Of a DNA stretch of 64,000 nt, positions 44,325-54,832 are shown in pieces. The stretch's first letter is position 1; every line of letters begins with the position of its first letter. The position numbers and the translations under genes are program-made. The notes beneath the pieces were generated by a model that made no database searches, had not been told where the DNA came from, and saw only the letters and a list, made by a program, of their open reading frames with translations. Source of the stretch: Plasmodiophora brassicae (lineage: Eukaryota; Endomyxa: Phytomyxea; Phytomyxea; Plasmodiophorida); the NCBI GenBank assembly GCA_036867785.1, contig CP145409.1:620001-684000 (forward strand). Direction: 5' to 3'.

Positions 44325-45179
44325 TCATTGCTGAAGCGACAAGGCAATTGCGAGTTCTAGGTCGTTGTCAGCACCTGGTGACTGCGGGCGCGACAGGGGT
44401 GTTCCCTCTCTTGACGGGCCAGTTATTGCAGAGACGGGTATCAGAATCCCTCGCCCTTCAGCAACCGGTTGTTGATAGGTGAGCCCTCTAACCGCAAATA
44501 TGGATGCGCCTGTGGCGTACACGTCAACTGCAGATCTACCGAGTTGGGACATGCACTGACCTTCGTTGTGCATCTGGTGGAGCAGTGCTTCGAGGTATAC
44601 TTCTGAGCACCTTACTGGGCGGTCCTGCAGCGAGTCGAAACAGACCCAGCATCCGGCGATCCGTCTCGCACTGACCCAGTGGTCCTCCCGGTTGATGATG
44701 AATGCGTCTTCCTGCGCGGCTGCGCTGAAGTCACCTACGTTTACACCACAGTCAACGACCTGTCGCATCGGGCCAGCACATGGATCCCTGCATACGGCAG
44801 CGTTCTAGCACGACATTCATGATCCGCATGGCATTGCTAATGACTGCGCCGATGAACGTCTAAGGTTCCCCACATGCAATAACGCCTTGGGGATGGGATA
44901 CCTTGAATCGAGAATTCCCCGCTCATGCTCACGTTGGGAAGCTCGTCAATATCGGGCTGGACTGAATTGCCCATCAGCTCGGACTCTTGCCGGTTGATGT
45001 CCAGGGCTACATAGCTTCGGTCAACGAACCGGCGTGCGTCCGTTCACAGAGCACGGTCGCTGACCGATGGCTGCGAAATCCAACTCGGTAAACACGGCCC
45101 CCTGCAGCAGGTTATTAACGCAGTGCACGGCGCATAACTGTGAACCGTCCTGCTGCTCGAAGTACACGTCGACGTCCAT
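44325..45179 (-). CDS. ATXN3: Ataxin-3-like Josephin deubiquitinase with UIM
   Basis: Cysteine protease that trims ubiquitin chains. Exon 1 from MDVDVYFEQQDGSQLCAVHC carries the oxyanion Gln and catalytic Cys, then NNLLQGAVFTELDFAAIG. Middle exons have LDINRQESELMGNSVQ and MSGEFSIQ joined to VISNAMRIMNVVLERC, the helix seen in ataxin-3. The last exon has REDHWVSARRIAGCWVCFDS, with the catalytic His and, at the third triad position, Asp instead of the Asn of human ataxin-3 (Asp is common in Josephins). The tail ends with a ubiquitin-interacting motif (NDLELAIALSLQQ). It has no VCP-binding polyQ stretch. Confidence 0.87.
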
Positions 45180-45384
45180 CGGGCTGGCGTCTGTTTGCAA
45201 GCGCAGGATATCTCTGTGACCGAGATCACCCGGCCCGTCATCAGCAGTACGTGGTATAGTAGCAGCCAGGCCTGCCACCTGGGGCACCGTGATATGGTTC
45301 ACGACAGGTCGCCAGTGGGAAACAGTCCCCAAGGCCACTCTGCATTACACATCGTCAGCTATGCTGTTTAGTATGTTCGACCGT

Positions 45385-46425
45385 CTATTGCAAATTCAGG
45401 GCAGCGGCAGGGAGCACGACGACGTTGGCGCCAATGCCGATGTGGTACATGCGCGCCGGTGGAACGTGCTGACGCCAGGCGTTCACCTCCGGCATCCACT
45501 CCCACAGCGACTCCTCGTACGCATGGTCCGCCTGGACCGTCCTCATCATCAAGACGTTCCCGTCGACGACGAAGACGTCCTGCGGGTACTGGCTGTCGAT
45601 CATCGGGAACTCCTCCCAACCATCCGGGCCGAACACCATCACATTGCACAGGCTGACCTCGACGTCATCGACCTTGGTAATGCCCCCGGCAACGACCAAG
45701 CGCCCTTGCCAGACCGTGCTCCCGGAGAACACACGGCCGACGGCTAACGACGGCAACGCCACCCATGCCTGCCGATCATCGTCCAGGTATTCGCAGGCGC
45801 AGCTGGAGACCTGCTTGGCGTCGCGGCCACCAACCGACACCAACCGTTCCTGGCCGTCAATCGGCATCCACTGGCACGCCGAGAACGATCGCGGCTGCTG
45901 CTGGGCGGGCAGCCGCCGCCAGGTGCCGGTCGACGGCAACCATTCCTGGACCCGCCTGCAGTCGATGGCGATCAGGCGGGATCCATCGGGCCGGCACGAC
46001 AACGTGGCACCGCACTGTGTCCCGTTGATCAACGTCTGATTGTGAATCGGGACCCACTGCGACGCGGCCGCGTCGTACGTAACACAGAGCGAGCGTTCGG
46101 TGATGGCCTCGACAGCCGCCACGAGTATACGCCCCTGATACGCGATGACGCGCGTGTGGTCGGTCGTGTTGAGAGGCAGGGGCGACAGGTGCGTCCAGGA
46201 CCGTTTCGTGCGGTCGAACACGTCGACAACGTCCTGGTCGCCGGCCACGATGACGCACAGGCCGCGTTGTCCCAGGACGCTGCGCCCGATCTGTTCGAAC
46301 AGGCGGCAGACGCGCCGGAGGCGGGCCACGTCGCGCCCGGCGCCTAGCAGGTTCAGGATGGCGTCTACGTGCAGGCGTAGCGGCGTCGGCATGATGGCCC
46401 CGGGCGACGTGTACCCGCTGGACAT
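45385..46425 (-). CDS. Kelch-repeat protein with F-box-like start
   Basis: A single exon of 346 residues. The first 50 residues include LRLHVDAILNLLGAGRDVAR then LRRVCRLFEQIG, an F-box-like helical region that could bind Skp1 (weak). The rest contains kelch-type beta-propeller blades with paired Gly and spaced Trp/Tyr: AYQGRILVAAVEAITE, RLVSVGGRDAKQVSS, WQGRLVVAGGITKVDD and DVFVVDGNVLMMRTVQ. It would be a substrate receptor if the F-box is real. The start MSSGYTSPGAIMP is the first ATG. Confidence 0.75.
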   Translation of the reverse strand: MSSGYTSPGAIMPTPLRLHVDAILNLLGAGRDVARLRRVCRLFEQIGRSVLGQRGLCVIVAGDQDVVDVFDRTKRSWTHLSPLPLNTTDHTRVIAYQGRILVAAVEAITERSLCVTYDAAASQWVPIHNQTLINGTQCGATLSCRPDGSRLIAIDCRRVQEWLPSTGTWRRLPAQQQPRSFSACQWMPIDGQERLVSVGGRDAKQVSSCACEYLDDDRQAWVALPSLAVGRVFSGSTVWQGRLVVAGGITKVDDVEVSLCNVMVFGPDGWEEFPMIDSQYPQDVFVVDGNVLMMRTVQADHAYEESLWEWMPEVNAWRQHVPPARMYHIGIGANVVVLPAAALNLQ

Positions 46426-46595
46426 CGTCGTCCGCCTATGCGCGATTAGGATTCGCCCTCCTGACGGGCAGCATGGGCGGTGAAGATCAAACGGACCGTC
46501 CTGCGCTTAACGGACCGGCTAGTAGGATCCAGACCAGGCAGCGGTGGTGACCTGCCACGTAGGTAGACGCATGTATTCAGCGAGCCATCCGCTTG

Positions 46596-47457
46596 TCATT
46601 TGCCAAACCGTTGCGTTGTCCTGCTGTACAGCCAGAGCTGGCGGGTCAGGTCGGCGCGCGTGACACGATGGAGGGCCGGCAGGACGCCGAGTTCAGCCTG
46701 CAGCAGCAGCCAGGACGGGAACCCGAACAGCGTCATGCTGTTGTTGCAGAGCTCGCCGCCACAGATCAGCACCAGATCGGGCAGGCACGACGACGATCGG
46801 ATCCGCCATATCTCTGCAACGACGCACGTCTCGTCAGTAGATTTCCCGGACGCCCTCCCCCGGGTGCACGGCTGCTGACCTCGCAGGCGCTCGTTCGGGT
46901 TTGGAGATTCCGCAACGACGTTGTAGAGCGTGTGCCGCTGGCCGCCCGTGCATGGCATGACACGCAGAACGGCGCCGTCGTCGTCAGTCGACAGAACGTC
47001 AAGCTGCGCCTGTGGGGCGCGCCGATGACTATTCAGCGCTGGACCAGGCGGGGACGAACCGTACCGAATGGCCGTCGTCGACCTGCCAGACGTCGTCGTC
47101 GTCCTGGCCAATGACGACGACGCGGCCGCCAAGGCCGTGCTTGACGAGTCGCTCGGCGACGAGCGCGCCGGATGCGTTTGCGTTGAACACAGTGACCTCA
47201 CGAACGCCGGCGGCCAGGCACATTCGGAACAGTCTGACCACCTGGGCGGGCGTCGCCGATCGGTCCGGGCCGGCGCCCACGGCGACGTGCCGTGGGACTT
47301 TCTTCTTCGACGACGGCGCGTCGGCGTGGCCGGCGACGGCTTCCGCCACCGACACCATGCCGGTGACGGTTCGCTCCAGCATGAGGATCACGGAGACGAC
47401 GACCAGGACGATCCGATGCGTCATGGTCAGGGCCACGTCGACCAGAGCGACCGCCAT
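46596..47457 (-). CDS. NUS1: Nus1/NgBR subunit of dehydrodolichyl diphosphate synthase
   Basis: The accessory cis-prenyltransferase subunit needed for dolichol synthesis and hence protein N-glycosylation. It acts at the ER. The N-terminal membrane helix (RIVLVVVSVILMLERTV) is followed by KKKVPRHVAVGAG, VVRLFRMCLAAGVREVTVFN and RVVVIGQDDD. One or more introns follow (an acceptor is near 47012). The C-terminal exon, PDLVLICGGELCNNSMTLFG, FPSWLLLQAELGVLP, and a last helix ending RTTQRFGK, matches the Nus1 C-terminus, including the RxG motif that completes the active site of the partner. The motif here is Arg-Phe-Gly-Lys. Confidence 0.85.
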
Positions 47458-47971
47458 GGCGCGGCGACGACCGACGTTCCGCGCAGAGCGGCCACGTCAC
47501 GGCTTCTGGCGCCGTTCCTCTGTTATTTACGGCCGCTGGCGCCGCCAAATGCCACCCGTGTGCAACGTCCATAGCCGTATCATGGGGCCCATGAACGAAA
47601 GCCACTGCGGCCCGTTTTCGTTTTAATAATCGCGCTCTACCGGGCGCCCATGCGGTCCGATCCATCAGCGGCTGCGCGGAAGGCCTTCGGCAACAAACAT
47701 GGGGCGGGCGGCGGGTGCGTGTGCCAAACACCTGCCCGACGCCGTGATGACTGATGCGCATGCGGCATCCCAGCCCGCCACCCACCCGGTCCCTACAAGC
47801 GGCAGGACGCAATCATCTGCCGCCGTCGCCAGCACGGCCAGTGGCAGCTGCGGGCACCCCCAAAAAAACACATTTTTCAACGTTCCGCTTTTTGGGGCGC
47901 ATCGCAGTAACTCGTCGCGGTTGACTTCGTCTGGGACGGTTGCCAGCGGCAGCAGCAGCAGCAGCTACGAG
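47458..47971. other. Intergenic region
   Basis: These 514 bp lie between the Nus1 start and the small 72-residue gene. Long GC-driven frames cross both strands but look like shadow. An A-run followed by T-run near 47862-47875 and a short AGC repeat near 47950-47966 are the only visible features. Confidence 0.4.
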
Positions 47972-48302
47972 ATGGGTGGCGTTCCACATATCGACTTCCC
48001 GAAGTATGTGTGGACGCCGATGGGTACGTTGACGCGGGTCGCTGGGTCATCGTGGGCCACGCATGTCTGATTGTGGTGGATGTAGGCGGGCCGTACTGCT
48101 ACCCGCGGTATGCCCGACAGTCGGCATCGTAATTCGTGCTGACCATGCGCGTTGTAGCGGATGGAAGAAGAGGACGGCGATCGTCAGCGCCGGGTTCGTC
48201 GCCGTGTGCACCCTGGTGGCCTGGCACTGCGAGAAGAACACGGTGCGTCCGATGGCGCCGCCAACGTACCCGGACCGCTTCCACTACAAGAGCGACGCCT
48301 AG
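47972..48302 (+). CDS. Small single-TM protein, possibly a mitochondrial complex I accessory subunit
   Basis: Exons 47972-48023, 48086-48107 and 48158-48302 splice in frame into 72 residues; the middle exon is only 22 nt. The protein begins MGGVPHIDFPKYVWTPMGG, then GPYCYPRGWKKRTAIVSAGF into one membrane helix (VAVCTLVAWHC), and ends PPTYPDRFHYKSDA. The layout (Pro/Trp/Gly-rich N-terminus, GW.+.T before one helix, short polar tail) resembles small accessory subunits of respiratory complex I; this placement is weak inference from memory of such proteins. Frame continuity over three exons supports a real gene. Confidence 0.5.
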
Positions 48303-48464
48303 GCCATGTTATCGTCGTCGTCGTCCTTGAAAATACAACCGTGACCTGTGTATCCCTGTCTGCCGATTTCGGTCTGTATTAGTGCCCATGGGGTGGCACG
48401 TGCCTGCGCGCCGTCGACGATGCTGACGCATCGTGCATTTAACTCGACAGGCGTTGGCCTGCGA

Positions 48465-49874
48465 ATGGGGAAGGCGCATTCCCGGTTCAGGGGCACCGGC
48501 GCCGTCACCAAGGCCGATCTGCAGGGCCTTCGCGATGGTGGCCGCGTGTACCTGGAACAGTTGCAGCAGCAGCTGTCGAAGACGACGATGGACAAGGACG
48601 TACTCGAGCATGAGCTAGCCAACGTTCGCCTGTGGCTTGACCGCGTTGATTCAGCCAATACCGAGCTCCTTGAGGCGCTGAAAGGTCAGGTGTAGACGAG
48701 GCGGTCGATTGGGAGTGGTGACCGACTCCACCTGTAGACATCCGAGCGAAACTGGCCGTTGCCCAGGAGGAGACCGAAGCGAAACGGCAACGAATTCGTG
48801 CATTGGAAGCGCAGTGTGAGGCGGACGCAGATCGGATCGAGGCCCTGCAGAAGGAGGTCAGAGCCGGATCCAGAGCGTCCCGGCCCGGGTCCATCAGCGT
48901 GGGCCAGGGCGGGTCCAAGGATTTCACATCCGAGATCGATGCGCTTCGCAAGGAATTGCAACAGGTCAAATCGGAACGCGACAGCGCCATGGCCAGTCCG
49001 CTTTCAGGCATGGCGATCACGCCGATATCGGAAACGGAATCGTCGGCGCAGCCATCGCCCAGGGAATCGGAGGAAGTCTCCAGGCTGAGGTTGGAGCTGA
49101 GGAAACGTGATCGTATGCTACGAAAGCAGAACCGGTACCCGGTCGCGTTGCCGTCTGCCTGACCGTATGTCTGACGCGAACGGCAGAACGCATTCCCAGC
49201 AGTTGAGGGATGTCTCGGAGGCGGAGATTGCTCGAGACTGGCAGGCGAACCAGGACGTGCTGGCGGCCGACCGGCCCGATAACGCGGCCGACCGGTCCGT
49301 TGAAGCGTTTGTGAAGGCGCACACGGCCGTCCTGACACGGGCGAGCAAGTTCCTCGAGAACCTGCAGCAGACCAGCGAGCAGCTCAGCAAGGGTGACGCT
49401 GTGTACCTACGTAGGGATGTCGGATGATGGCGATCTGACGAGCGTTGCGTGCAGAACTAGAGAGGGATCGTGAGCAATGGGACCTGGAGCAGCAGCAACG
49501 GCAATCCCAGTTGGACCAGATGCTCGATACCGATGATCCTGAGATCGAACAACAGAGCCAGGTGTGGTCGTAGACTACAATGCAATTGATGGCTCTCTGA
49601 CGCTGCTCTCCTGGAGGTTCTTGCCCCTAAGAAGGCGTTCGACGAGAAGCCCAAGGAGGCCATCAAGGCGACGTCCAGACCGGCGCCCCGTGACAAACAT
49701 GCCGATAGCCAGGGTTCTATCGAGATGGCTGTCCGCAGCAGGCACGTCGGCACGTATGGCCCGCTCTCGGAGGCGGACGATCGCCTGTTGAACGAAGCGA
49801 TCCGGGTGGAGTTCCAAAAGGAGCTGAAACCTGTGGAACCCGCTCCAGCGAAACGCCGGCTTCGACTAATATAG
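48465..49874 (+). CDS. Long coiled-coil protein, unknown
   Basis: Multi-exon gene coding mainly heptad-rich helices: GRVYLEQLQQQLSKTTMDKD, ETEAKRQRIRALEAQ, FTSEIDALRKELQQVKSERD, RLRLELRKRDRMLRKQ, TRASKFLENLQQTSEQL and ALRAELERDREQWDLEQQQR. Ser/Pro-rich linkers break the coil. The last exon has RSRHVGTYGPLSEADDRLLN and ends PAPAKRRLRLI before TAG at 49872-49874. The composition suits a structural or motor-adaptor protein. I recognise no family. The start is uncertain: an earlier ATG in the same frame (48420) precedes a possible acceptor at 48450. Confidence 0.6.
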
Positions 49875-50082
49875 GCTGCTCTGAGGCCTCGGCCTCGGTT
49901 GATACATACGGTGACGGCGCCTACTACACAGCACGGGCGTCGGCAACCTGGCTGGCCATCGGCTGCAGCAGTGTCACAAGCTTGCGATTTCTGGTCGTCA
50001 GTTGCTAAACCAGGCGCGGAATTGCGGACGGGAGTGGGGTCCGGCTGCGTTGTTGAGGGCAGGCTGCCAGACGGTGCTCCCA

Positions 50083-51225
50083 ATGCCGTCGGTCGGGGCG
50101 CACCAACGGGCATGTGCAGTTGCCGCACTTTTCGTCGCCCTGCGGCTTGCGTCCAGCAATCCAGGGGACCCGTACGGCTCTACGATTTGGGCTGCACCGG
50201 TGGACCTCTATGGCCGAGCGAACGACATTTGCATGGACGCATGCTCGGAATCGTTCCTGCTGTATCAGACTCTGGAGAGCTGGACGCGCAAGGACGTCCC
50301 GGATTTCGTGTTCAAACTCGCTGATGGAGAGTACTGTAGCACAGAAGGGGTCGCTGTCAAGGCGGGGGTGCATTACGGTGACGCAGCTAAGAAAGAGGTT
50401 GCAGCATCCCTCTTGGACCATGACGGGTTCGCTGGCGTTCCTGAGGCAATGCTTGCATACGTCCGAATACGGTTCCCGCTTCTGGGCTGTACTAAGGTTC
50501 GCTATGGTGCACTTCAACGTTATGTCGTCAATGCCGGGCCGTCTAGCGACCGTGCGCATCAGCTACCAGATACGATATTCCGTTTCAACATTGACAACGT
50601 CCATAGAATTGGTACATGGCGAAGTGGTGTCTGGTACGACGCGATCGCTGACCTTGGTACTGGAACAGGCCTACTCGACGCGAGGCTTGCCAATCTGGAT
50701 CGTACGACGGCGAATATTCTGCTATCCACAGATCGCCTCGCCCGCCTGATACCAATTGACCATGGGTTCAGCCTGCCGTCATGGCAGGCGTTGGACGACA
50801 TCCAGTTCTGCTGGGCGTCCTGGTCCCAGGCCCGCGTTCCGTTTTCGCGTTCCACGAAAGCGTACGTCGCGGGTCTCGACCCGATGAGCGACGTTGGCGT
50901 GTTGCAAGACCTCGATATTGACAACTCATCCATCCTGACGTACCTGCTGTGCTCCGTTGCCGTCAAGCATATCGTCTCGCAGCGCGGCTCCACGCTGGCT
51001 GCTATAGCCGCGTTCATGACGCGGCCATGCCGGACGTGCCAGTCGCAGATGGAAGTCGCCATCAATGCATCAGTCTGGACATCAGGGTTCATGCCTCGTG
51101 CCCTCAGAGACCCGCCCAGGATTAGGATTCCAAGTCTTCGAGTCGAGGCCCTGCTAAGCGAATTTCAACGATACCTTAACACGAATGTGAACGCTCCAGT
51201 GGCGCATACGTCTATTGCAGTGTAA
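50083..51225 (+). CDS. PI4K type II-like / PI3-PI4-kinase fold protein with signal peptide
   Basis: A single exon of about 380 residues. The fold matches the type II phosphoinositide 4-kinase branch seen in plant PI4K-gamma: FVFKLADGEYC (P-loop-like lysine region), AAKKEVAASLLDHDGFAGVP, the catalytic loop DARLANLDRTTANIL (D-x(5)-R-x(3)-N type), and IDHGFSLPSW carrying the metal-binding Asp of the DHG motif. Unusually, the N-terminus reads MPSVGAHQRACAVAALFVAL, a likely signal peptide ending near ASSNPG, so the enzyme may enter the secretory pathway. Substrate could be a lipid or protein, since some family members phosphorylate proteins. The stop is 5 bp from the convergent HEATR6-like stop. 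Confidence 0.75.
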   Translation: MPSVGAHQRACAVAALFVALRLASSNPGDPYGSTIWAAPVDLYGRANDICMDACSESFLLYQTLESWTRKDVPDFVFKLADGEYCSTEGVAVKAGVHYGDAAKKEVAASLLDHDGFAGVPEAMLAYVRIRFPLLGCTKVRYGALQRYVVNAGPSSDRAHQLPDTIFRFNIDNVHRIGTWRSGVWYDAIADLGTGTGLLDARLANLDRTTANILLSTDRLARLIPIDHGFSLPSWQALDDIQFCWASWSQARVPFSRSTKAYVAGLDPMSDVGVLQDLDIDNSSILTYLLCSVAVKHIVSQRGSTLAAIAAFMTRPCRTCQSQMEVAINASVWTSGFMPRALRDPPRIRIPSLRVEALLSEFQRYLNTNVNAPVAHTSIAV

Positions 51226-51230
51226 ATACA

Positions 51231-54200
51231 TCATCGTGAGTCATCAAGATGATCATAGAGCCGATCCAGAATGGAACGAAGCTCTGGGAGAGAAGCGGCG
51301 CGTGCCTCGAGCAGGTCCCGGACACTGGGTGACCAGGTCGATCGCGAGTCCCGAACCATGGAGTCAAAGTGCTCCCAGAACGACGGCACGCGATGGAGCG
51401 CATCGTGTTCCCCGAAGACGGCGGTAATGGCACTTGAGCGAACTTTGTCGTTGGGACAGACTCGGATCACGTGGACGAGCAGATCAACGATGGACTTGAC
51501 GTCGTCGTCACACAGTTCGTTGTGAACCCGAAGGCACCGACCAAGGCAGCGGCACAAGTTCCATTTAACTTTGGCATGCCTCTCGTCGGCACTCGCGAGC
51601 GAAATGAGCTGGCGAACAAGGGGAACCCAAACGGATGAAGGCGCTAATGCTATACAGGACAACTCTTAGACGAATGGGGACAAGCACGGTGGAACGTCGC
51701 TTACAGCGTCCCAGGTCCTGATGATAAACGATTTGAGCTAGAATTCGGGAAGCGCAAATTGCCAGCGGCGCCGTCCGATGCGTATCAAGGCCGCACCAGA
51801 CCACTGCAGCGATGTTGACTTGATAGGTTTCCACAGCTTTGAGAACTGCCACGGCCCACATTAAGGAAGATGACTGTAATTGATACCGTATCGAACTTAC
51901 GCTCGTTGCATGGTTCCGCCTGGTCGAGAATGTTGGCCAAGGCGTTGCACGCACGGGCTCTCGTTGACATACTGGTACCAGACGCCGTGCATGTGTAGGC
52001 GACGGCTCGAATGGCGCTATCCAGTAATGGAGACGTTGGCTAATGCAAAATACATATTAGCAAGGGTTTGGGTCACACAACAGTGGGCGCTAACTTCATA
52101 AGCACTGATAACCCCCAAAACGAGACAACGTGACGAATCCAGTTGTTCATCGGATGCAACACTGTCTTCCAGGAACGATAAGATAGACTGTCGCTGTTCA
52201 TACGAGAGGCCGTGTCGCCACACTTCCAGCGGTATATGGCTTAAAGTCGTAAGGCAACACGAACGCAAACGAGTCGATGGGACCTGAGAGACCTGTGAGA
52301 ACGCCGCACGGTCACGCTAACGGGAACCTTACGTTCCAACACCCAATCAGGTCTCTCGCAAGAAGTTCTGCTGATCCATGAAATGACGACAGCTGTGGAC
52401 ATGTGTCTAGACAAACGAGATCAGCAAATGTCTTGCATCCGAAATAGGCAGCTTTACCAAGCCAATTGCCTAAAAAGGTCAAGGCACTGATGCGAACATG
52501 GTCGACTCCATGAGATAGGGATTTGGCCAGCAGGGAGTGAACGCGAAGCCATCTTGCATCAAAACCAGCTGCACGATGATGCTTAGCGATGTGACCAAGA
52601 ACGGTGAACGCATTGGGAGGGGCACGACACTGCGCTTCCTGATCTTCGATCAGCAGGTCGGTCAAGGTCCCTAACGTTATTGTTTCAGAACCATCAAGCG
52701 CGAACTTTCGCAGGATACGACCGACCAATTACGCCATGGGCGTGCTGACACGGGACAGAAAGAACGGCAGCTGTGCAGGAATACAAATCATGACGCATGG
52801 CAACATGGAATCGGCTCTGCGATGCGAGCAAAGAAGACAGTTGCGAAACAGCATCAGTTAAATAAACGGCAAACGTCGGCAGTTGCTGGTAGGGAGTAGC
52901 GCTTGCCAATGCACTAAGGGCGTGAAGAACGTAGACTAGAGCTGGATCTTCACGGGTGCGACGAAGGAAATCACGAATGGTCATATGAATGCATTGAAGG
53001 ACGTCTCTGGCTCTATCCGAGCTAGGTTTGAAAGCGCCAGATGGATGACCTGCCGGATCATTCGTTTGCTGTCAAGTATCTCCACAGCGCGCCGAAACGT
53101 ACCTGACGTCGCAGTGCTGAGAATAACAGGGACTGGCGAGTGTTCAATCATTGCTGCAAGTGCCTGAGCAGCGACAGATCTGCCATATGGTCAGCGTTGA
53201 ACGGGCAGACAGTTCACACGAAAATGCCACACCTGACTCGAGATGACGGATCATACAGCAGGGCTGTTACGACCGTTGGCCCACCAAAAGGTCGCCGCAA
53301 ATGGATTGACGACGGAACCGACGGAACCATTATGGCCCACTGTGGGGAGAACAGCGATGGCATCGTTTGCGCAATGGCATGTAGACACTGCAGCGACAGC
53401 AAGCGAACTTGAAGGTATCGACGGTGCGGTACACATTCGCTATCTGTTTGTCGAGGCATAAATCAATTCGTGGCATCGTCCAATAGCCGATACGCCGTAC
53501 CTGATACGTCTGATTCTGAGACAGCCTTTACACTAGGCGGCATCTGAGATGCATCAAGCCCCGCAACCATAAACCGACGCAGGACCATTAACACCGAGGT
53601 TGCAAAAGCGGATGCCTGGGAAGATGATCAGTATATTCAGCATGGCTAATGTCGTCACCCGAAGCGTACCGATTGTTTAGCAACTCGGAGTAGAGATAGC
53701 AGGCACCCGAGGCCACTTTCAACACTCGGGTCCTCAAAATCTTTGATATCAACAAGGATGGCGAGAACGAGCTTCATCTCGTTATCGACAGGACCTGTCT
53801 GAGCCTTAGCACATAGTTTACCTGGCAAACTAACTACATGAGTGCCATGTTGATCTACATGCAGCAGATTGGCGCAGACCAATGCAGGCAAGAGCGGGCG
53901 GACGCTCCTGGGCCGAGCCAGTACGGGCCAGCTGGACTAACGCCAGTCGCAAGTCGGCGCAAACGAATTTAAGAGGATAGTTCGTGGCAATGCTCTCCAG
54001 CGCTCGTAGCACGCCAACCCGGTGATGCACAGTGTTACAGTATGACAGACACGCTTGCACCAGGGAGGACACGTTACTTGATTCTGCAAGGTTGCACTCA
54101 GGTGACGTGATAGTCCGACGTTGCCACTGTTGTCCGCTAACCGATAATGGTAAGAGGCTTGTTGTTTGCGGCAATCGTAGCCAATAACGAAGCAATAATT

Positions 54201-54379
54201 TCAATATCAGCGCCAGGGCCCATACGGGCAGCCAACGGCTGGATGAGCGCATGCAGCCTACTCAGAGGCGCCTTGCCAATTTGCGGTCCCAGTTCAGCCA
54301 GCGCTCCTCCAATGTCACCATCCGTGACCAGGAGCTGTTCAACGTGTTCTAGATTATCCTGTCGACGCGGTCGACGCAT
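51231..54379 (-). CDS. HEAT-repeat protein resembling HEATR6
   Basis: Many-exon minus-strand gene. The N-terminus is MRRPRRQDNLEHVEQLLVTD and ALAELGPQIGKAPLSRLHAL. HEAT-type helical pairs then follow: HHRVGVLRALESIATNYPLK, VRLLSLQCLHAIAQTMPSLF (with FSPQWAIMVPS), LVYVLHALSALASATPYQQL and VRISALTFLGNWLGKAAYFG. The C-terminal exon, HAKVKWNLCRCLGRCLRVHN and NDKVRSSAITAVFGEHDAL, matches the conserved end of HEATR6, and finally RSILDRLYDHLDDSR. The molecular role of HEATR6 is not known. Exon limits are approximate because frames shift at each of many short introns. Confidence 0.75.
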
Positions 54380-54832
54380 AATTACAACCTCGTGGACTCA
54401 GGTCTGAAAGCCGACGTGTGAGATTTGCAGTGTGGATCGGGATCGTCCGGCGAAGGTACCGTGAGGGCTCCGGTCAGCATTATAGGAGGGGTCTTCCGTA
54501 TGACCGCCTGCGCAGGCGTCGTCACCCACGGTGTGTGACGAAGCTGCCCGAACCTCGGAATTGATTGGCGTCGGTAGCCAGTCGTAACGTTTGAGCCCCT
54601 GGGCGTGACACGCGAGAGAGGCCGGGTCTGGACTTCAACGGCTGTCGGCCGCCGCAGCAAAACACGACCGTCGCCGCAGCTGGGATTGCTATTTGGGCAC
54701 CGACGGAGGCGCTATTTTTTTCGGGGCGATAATTGTCAGAGTGGCCCCGGCACTGAACGCCGGCGTTACGGGAGCGGGCGCGAACGAGGAACTGATCGTG
54801 GAGGTGGCAGGCGCCGACCACATCGCCCGGCC
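54380..54832. other. Divergent intergenic region
   Basis: These 453 bp lie between the HEATR6-like and PP2A-B56 starts. A T-run with AT-rich core near 54713-54735 is the only visible feature. No gene is supported. Confidence 0.4.

Noticed and set aside
45265-45384. Upstream extension of the ataxin-3 frame (to 45338)
   Set aside because: The extra residues do not match the family; the Josephin domain starts right after the ATG at 45177-45179.
47012-47626. 204-residue plus-strand frame and similar minus frame at 47198-47812
   Set aside because: Both are shadows of the Nus1 gene; the Nus1 frame has family motifs and a proper C-terminus.
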